From CAZSPL01 sp964608735 (GTDB taxonomy: Bacteria; JAJVIF01; JAPKYR01; CAZSPL01): 42,997 nt of DNA. Numbering within the stretch: the stretch's first letter is position 1; every line of letters starts with the position of its first letter. This document shows positions 40,492-42,997 of this stretch, one piece after another. Location of the stretch: contig CAZSPL010000007.1 of the NCBI GenBank assembly GCA_964608735.1, positions 1-42,997 on the forward strand, written 5' to 3'. Under the pieces are notes generated by a model that was given only the letters and a program-made list of their open reading frames with translations, searched no databases and was not told the DNA's origin. Both the position numbers and the translations under genes were made by a program.

Positions 40492-41529
40492 CTACTCGCC
40501 TTCGGGGACTACCACCCTCCCGGACAATGCCGGCGGGCTGTACTGCCCTTCCGCGTCTTTCGACGCCAGCTCGTATTCGTATTCATGCCCCTTGATGATA
40601 AATGCGTCCGCAATCGGCGGGTAGCTGCCAAGTTCGACCGGGGCCGGCCATGGCAGCGTGATGATCAGTGTATCAACGACAGGATCGATAACCCCGTCGG
40701 TCCAGTCATAGCGGATGATCCGGTATTCGATCACGTCCAACTCCAGGCTCGGTGTCCAGTTGAGTACTACACCCTGGAATTCGACGAACGACGCCGTGAA
40801 ATTAACCGGCTTGAGCGGGGGGGCCGAGGCGGGGGTGTAGTGGACGGTATTGGACGGATCGCTCAGAAGCTGTTCGAGGTCTGTCGCACGCACCTGGAAG
40901 TAATAGGTTGTGCCGTTCTGGACATCGTTATCCTCAAATGAATTCTCTTCCTGCGCGGGGAATGCGCTGAATGTGGATACCGAGGAGCGGCGGAAGTAGA
41001 CGATGTACTTGTCGAAATCCTTCTCGGTGTTCTTATCCCAGTTCAACACAATTATCCGGTCCCCGGCGTATCCCTGCAGGTTTTTCGGCGCCGCGGGCGG
41101 CACGCCTATCTCATCATCGCCGATAACAGATGTGGGAATAAGTTCCACCGCATCCGGCGCCCCGCCCGGATACGACCTCGCGGTCTCGTGTCCGCTGCTT
41201 CCCACGGCGGTCACGCCGACATAATAGGCCTTCCCATTTTCGACTTGAGTGATGATTATATTCGTGTCCGGGATCGGGCTGTTGCCGGTGTACAGGTTGA
41301 AATCAACACCGTTGGTGCTGATGTAGACCTTGTACCCGGCGGCGAACGCCACGGCGTTCCAGCTGAGGGATATCCTCTCGTTGCCCACGCCCCACTGGAG
41401 TCCAGCCGGCGAATGCGCGGCATCATAAACCGCGTCGGGGGCCGTAGCCGTCCCGCCACCGCACGCAAACTGGAAAATAGCCGCCACCAGCAAGACCAGG
41501 GGTATTGCCAACACTGAATATTTACGCAT
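40492..41529 (-). CDS. Fibronectin type III lipoprotein
   Basis: A 345-residue exported protein. ATG 41529 has GGAGG 6 bases upstream. The signal peptide ends FQFAC followed by GGG; a Cys with this tail suggests a lipoprotein, though Gln at -3 is unusual. Three fibronectin-III-like domains follow: about 45-130 (SLSWNAVAFAAGYKVYIS, GKAYYVGVTAV), 145-230 (IIVLNWDKNTEKDFDKYIVY, GTTYYFQVRATD) and 240-340 (GVVLNWTPSLELDVIEYRII, YEYELASKDAEGQYS). These are typical of carbohydrate-active or adhesion proteins; no catalytic domain is present. Single-gene unit with its own terminator. Confidence 0.88.
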   Translation of the reverse strand: MRKYSVLAIPLVLLVAAIFQFACGGGTATAPDAVYDAAHSPAGLQWGVGNERISLSWNAVAFAAGYKVYISTNGVDFNLYTGNSPIPDTNIIITQVENGKAYYVGVTAVGSSGHETARSYPGGAPDAVELIPTSVIGDDEIGVPPAAPKNLQGYAGDRIIVLNWDKNTEKDFDKYIVYFRRSSVSTFSAFPAQEENSFEDNDVQNGTTYYFQVRATDLEQLLSDPSNTVHYTPASAPPLKPVNFTASFVEFQGVVLNWTPSLELDVIEYRIIRYDWTDGVIDPVVDTLIITLPWPAPVELGSYPPIADAFIIKGHEYEYELASKDAEGQYSPPALSGRVVVPEGE

Positions 41530-41539
41530 GCTCTACCTC

Positions 41540-41554
41540 CGGAGCAACGCTCCG
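41540..41554 (-). promoter_or_regulatory. Hairpin next to the ribosome site of the FN3 lipoprotein
   Basis: CGGAGC and GCTCCG pair perfectly around a 3-base loop. On the mRNA the hairpin ends one base into the GGAGG site. It could limit ribosome access, for example as a temperature-sensitive switch; this is inference. Confidence 0.3.
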
Positions 41555-41679
41555 ATGACTTGGAGGATAAATAACTCATATCAAATTTATCATATGCCTT
41601 TAAATGAGTCAATCCATGCACCCGGTATGGAGCATAAGACGCCCAGGCCGCATATGATTAATCCTTATTAATATCTATT

Positions 41680-41695
41680 AAACCACCGGTGGTTT
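41680..41695 (-). terminator. Possible terminator of mgtE
   Basis: AAACCACC joined directly to GGTGGTTT, a perfect 16-base palindrome. On the minus strand an AT-rich stretch follows (AATAGATATTAAT). It lies 8 bases beyond the mgtE stop. The lack of a loop and U-run makes it weaker than the others. Confidence 0.5.
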
Positions 41696-41703
41696 TGCGG
41701 GTT

Positions 41704-42849
41704 TCACATCCCCCTCAGCAATATTCCCGCCACGCTGAAATAGATGAGGAGGCCCATGGCATCAACGATTGTCGTAAGAAACGGCCCGGACATCAATGCC
41801 GGGTCCAGCCCCAGCTTATTGAACAGCATCGGCAGCCCGGCGCCGACCATCGAAGCCACGATGATACTCAACAGCAGGCTTATGGAAAGGGTCAGCGCAA
41901 GAGGCACGGCGGCCTGCGGGAAGACGATGAATACAACCACGAATCCCGCCGCCGCGAGGGTCACCCCGATGGACAGCCCGGTGATAAGTTCCCGCCCGAG
42001 AAGTTGATAAGGCACGCGGCCCCGCAACTGCCCGAGCGCCAGCGCCCTGACTACGATAGTCGCCGATTGCCCCCCGGTATTACCCGCCGTCCCAAGAAGC
42101 ATCGGGGTGAAAAATGTGAGCGCGATGACCTGTTGCGAGATATCCTCGAAATGCTTCATCACGCGTCCCGAAATTATCGCCGCGCAGAGCAGTATTATCA
42201 GCCACGGAACACGGCCCTTCCATATCGAGAACAGTGGCATCTCGGTGTAACCGACGCGCGGCGTCGCTATCGCGCTCTGCAAATACATGTCCTCGGTCGC
42301 TTCCTCGTGGATGACCTCCATCACGTCGTCGAAGGTCACCATCCCGCGAAGGATGCCCTTGTCGTCGACGACCGGGAGCGCGAGAAGGTCGTAATGGTTA
42401 AGCATCTCGGCGACATCTTCCTGGTCCATGTAGATGGTGGCCGACATCGGGTCCTTGACCATCCTGTCCCTGATGAGCTCCCCGCCGGGGCTCGCGATGA
42501 GATCCCGCATGCTTATCACGCCGCGAAGCTTTCCCTCGGTACCGATCACGAAGCAGTAGTAGACCATCTCCCCGGTGGGCGGCCTGCGACGTATGAATTC
42601 GAGCGCCTGGTTGACCGTGAAATCTTCCGGGATGGCGACATAGTCCAGCGTCATCAAACCGCCCGCGGAATCTTTCGGGTAATCGTAGAGCTTCTTCGCT
42701 TCAGCTTCCTTGGAGTCGTCTATTATGCGGAAATACTCTTCCGTCTTTTCATCCGGTATTTCGTAAAGCAGGTCGACCCGCTCGTCGTCCGACATCTCCT
42801 CGACGACATCCGCAGCCTTCTCCTGGCCTATCGATTCGAGAAGGATCAC
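41704..42849 (-). CDS. mgtE: MgtE-type magnesium transporter, N-terminally truncated
   Basis: A 381-residue remainder of an MgtE/SLC41 Mg2+ channel. Present are the end of the cytosolic superhelical N domain (KAADVVEEMSDDERVDLLYE), the linker DYPKDSAGGLMTLDYVAIPE, two CBS domains (about residues 70-190) and five membrane helices. The pore part reads MLLGTAGNTGGQSATIVVRA and LDPALMSGPFLTTIVDAMGL, with the conserved selectivity-region Asp. Full-length family members have 60-100 more N-terminal residues. Upstream of GTG 42849 the frame hits TAG after four codons, and no frame continues the superhelix. The truncation therefore coincides with a sequence junction about 150 bases from the scaffold end. 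Confidence 0.85.
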   Translation of the reverse strand: MILLESIGQEKAADVVEEMSDDERVDLLYEIPDEKTEEYFRIIDDSKEAEAKKLYDYPKDSAGGLMTLDYVAIPEDFTVNQALEFIRRRPPTGEMVYYCFVIGTEGKLRGVISMRDLIASPGGELIRDRMVKDPMSATIYMDQEDVAEMLNHYDLLALPVVDDKGILRGMVTFDDVMEVIHEEATEDMYLQSAIATPRVGYTEMPLFSIWKGRVPWLIILLCAAIISGRVMKHFEDISQQVIALTFFTPMLLGTAGNTGGQSATIVVRALALGQLRGRVPYQLLGRELITGLSIGVTLAAAGFVVVFIVFPQAAVPLALTLSISLLLSIIVASMVGAGLPMLFNKLGLDPALMSGPFLTTIVDAMGLLIYFSVAGILLRGM

Positions 42850-42889
42850 CTTGCCCTTGCTCTACTGGCTCTTGACAAAACGAAAAGCA

Positions 42890-42997
42890 TCAGCAGCCCT
42901 CCGTCAGCCGAAAACGGGCGCCGATCTCAGATTTCAAGTGCCCCATCTGGAGTTGCTCCAAAACGCCCGGATACGCCCTCTCAGAAAAAGCAAGATA
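42890..42997 (-). CDS. C-terminal end of an unidentified reading frame at the right edge
   Basis: A minus-strand frame enters from the right edge and stops at TGA 42892-42890, giving 35 residues (YLAFSERAYPGVLEQLQMGH, continuing to GARFRLTEGC). I do not recognise it. It precedes the truncated mgtE and could be the 3' end of an inserted or mis-joined gene. Chance cannot be excluded at this length. Confidence 0.25.
   Translation of the reverse strand, partial: YLAFSERAYPGVLEQLQMGHLKSEIGARFRLTEGC

Overview
This window is bacterial chromosome of about 57% G+C by eye, from a lineage I cannot name. Gene density is high and Shine-Dalgarno sites are mostly AGGAGG-like. There is a beta-barrel-like exported protein at 29600-30322 and a GT26 surface-polymer glycosyltransferase. 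At least nine predicted lipoproteins are encoded in 43 kb. Together these point to a diderm (Gram-negative-type) bacterium with an elaborate surface. The AMMECR1 and MEMO proteins are common in anaerobes but do not prove that lifestyle. The sequence is a scaffold: it has a 10-N gap at 27383-27392 and abrupt content changes at both ends.

Layout. 1-184 is the edge of an RHS/YD-like reading frame. 349-5492 holds two tandem paralogous lipoproteins with beta-helix C-termini; the first is interrupted by an in-frame TGA. 5762-11649 runs tlyA, a lipoprotein of unknown role, then the shikimate genes aroE-aroC-aroK-aroB. 11650-12093 is repeat-rich and is followed by a small lipoprotein, a convergent large lipoprotein and a WecG/TagA-type glycosyltransferase. 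16336-29394 holds a membrane-anchored archaemetzincin-like protease, a GT-C type membrane glycosyltransferase, a receiver-receiver-PPDK ATP-grasp protein and three more module-sharing lipoproteins, one ending in an esterase-like domain. 29600-33623 carries an outer-membrane-like protein, a NUDIX hydrolase, an AzgA-type purine permease and a lone MalG-like permease. 33675-36083 is a tight operon of MEMO (AmrB), AMMECR1 (AmrA) and a degenerate FolD-like protein. 36228-42849 has a DUF4129-like protein, a YfhO-family membrane protein, phosphopentomutase (deoB), a fibronectin-III lipoprotein and an N-terminally truncated MgtE.

The most distinctive content is a family of six lipoproteins, at 349, 3096, 12599, 17402, 24872 and 27499. 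They share a roughly 350-residue N-terminal module that matches no family I can name, and each carries a different C-terminal domain (beta-helix, PKD, propeller-like, esterase). Around them lie dispersed hairpin repeats, one with a compensatory base change between copies. A recurring extended -10 promoter (TGnTATAAT) often sits only 3 to 7 bases from the start codon, suggesting near-leaderless mRNAs beside strongly Shine-Dalgarno-led lipoprotein genes.

No tRNA, rRNA or CRISPR array was seen. Calls rest on reading motifs by eye; no homology search was run.
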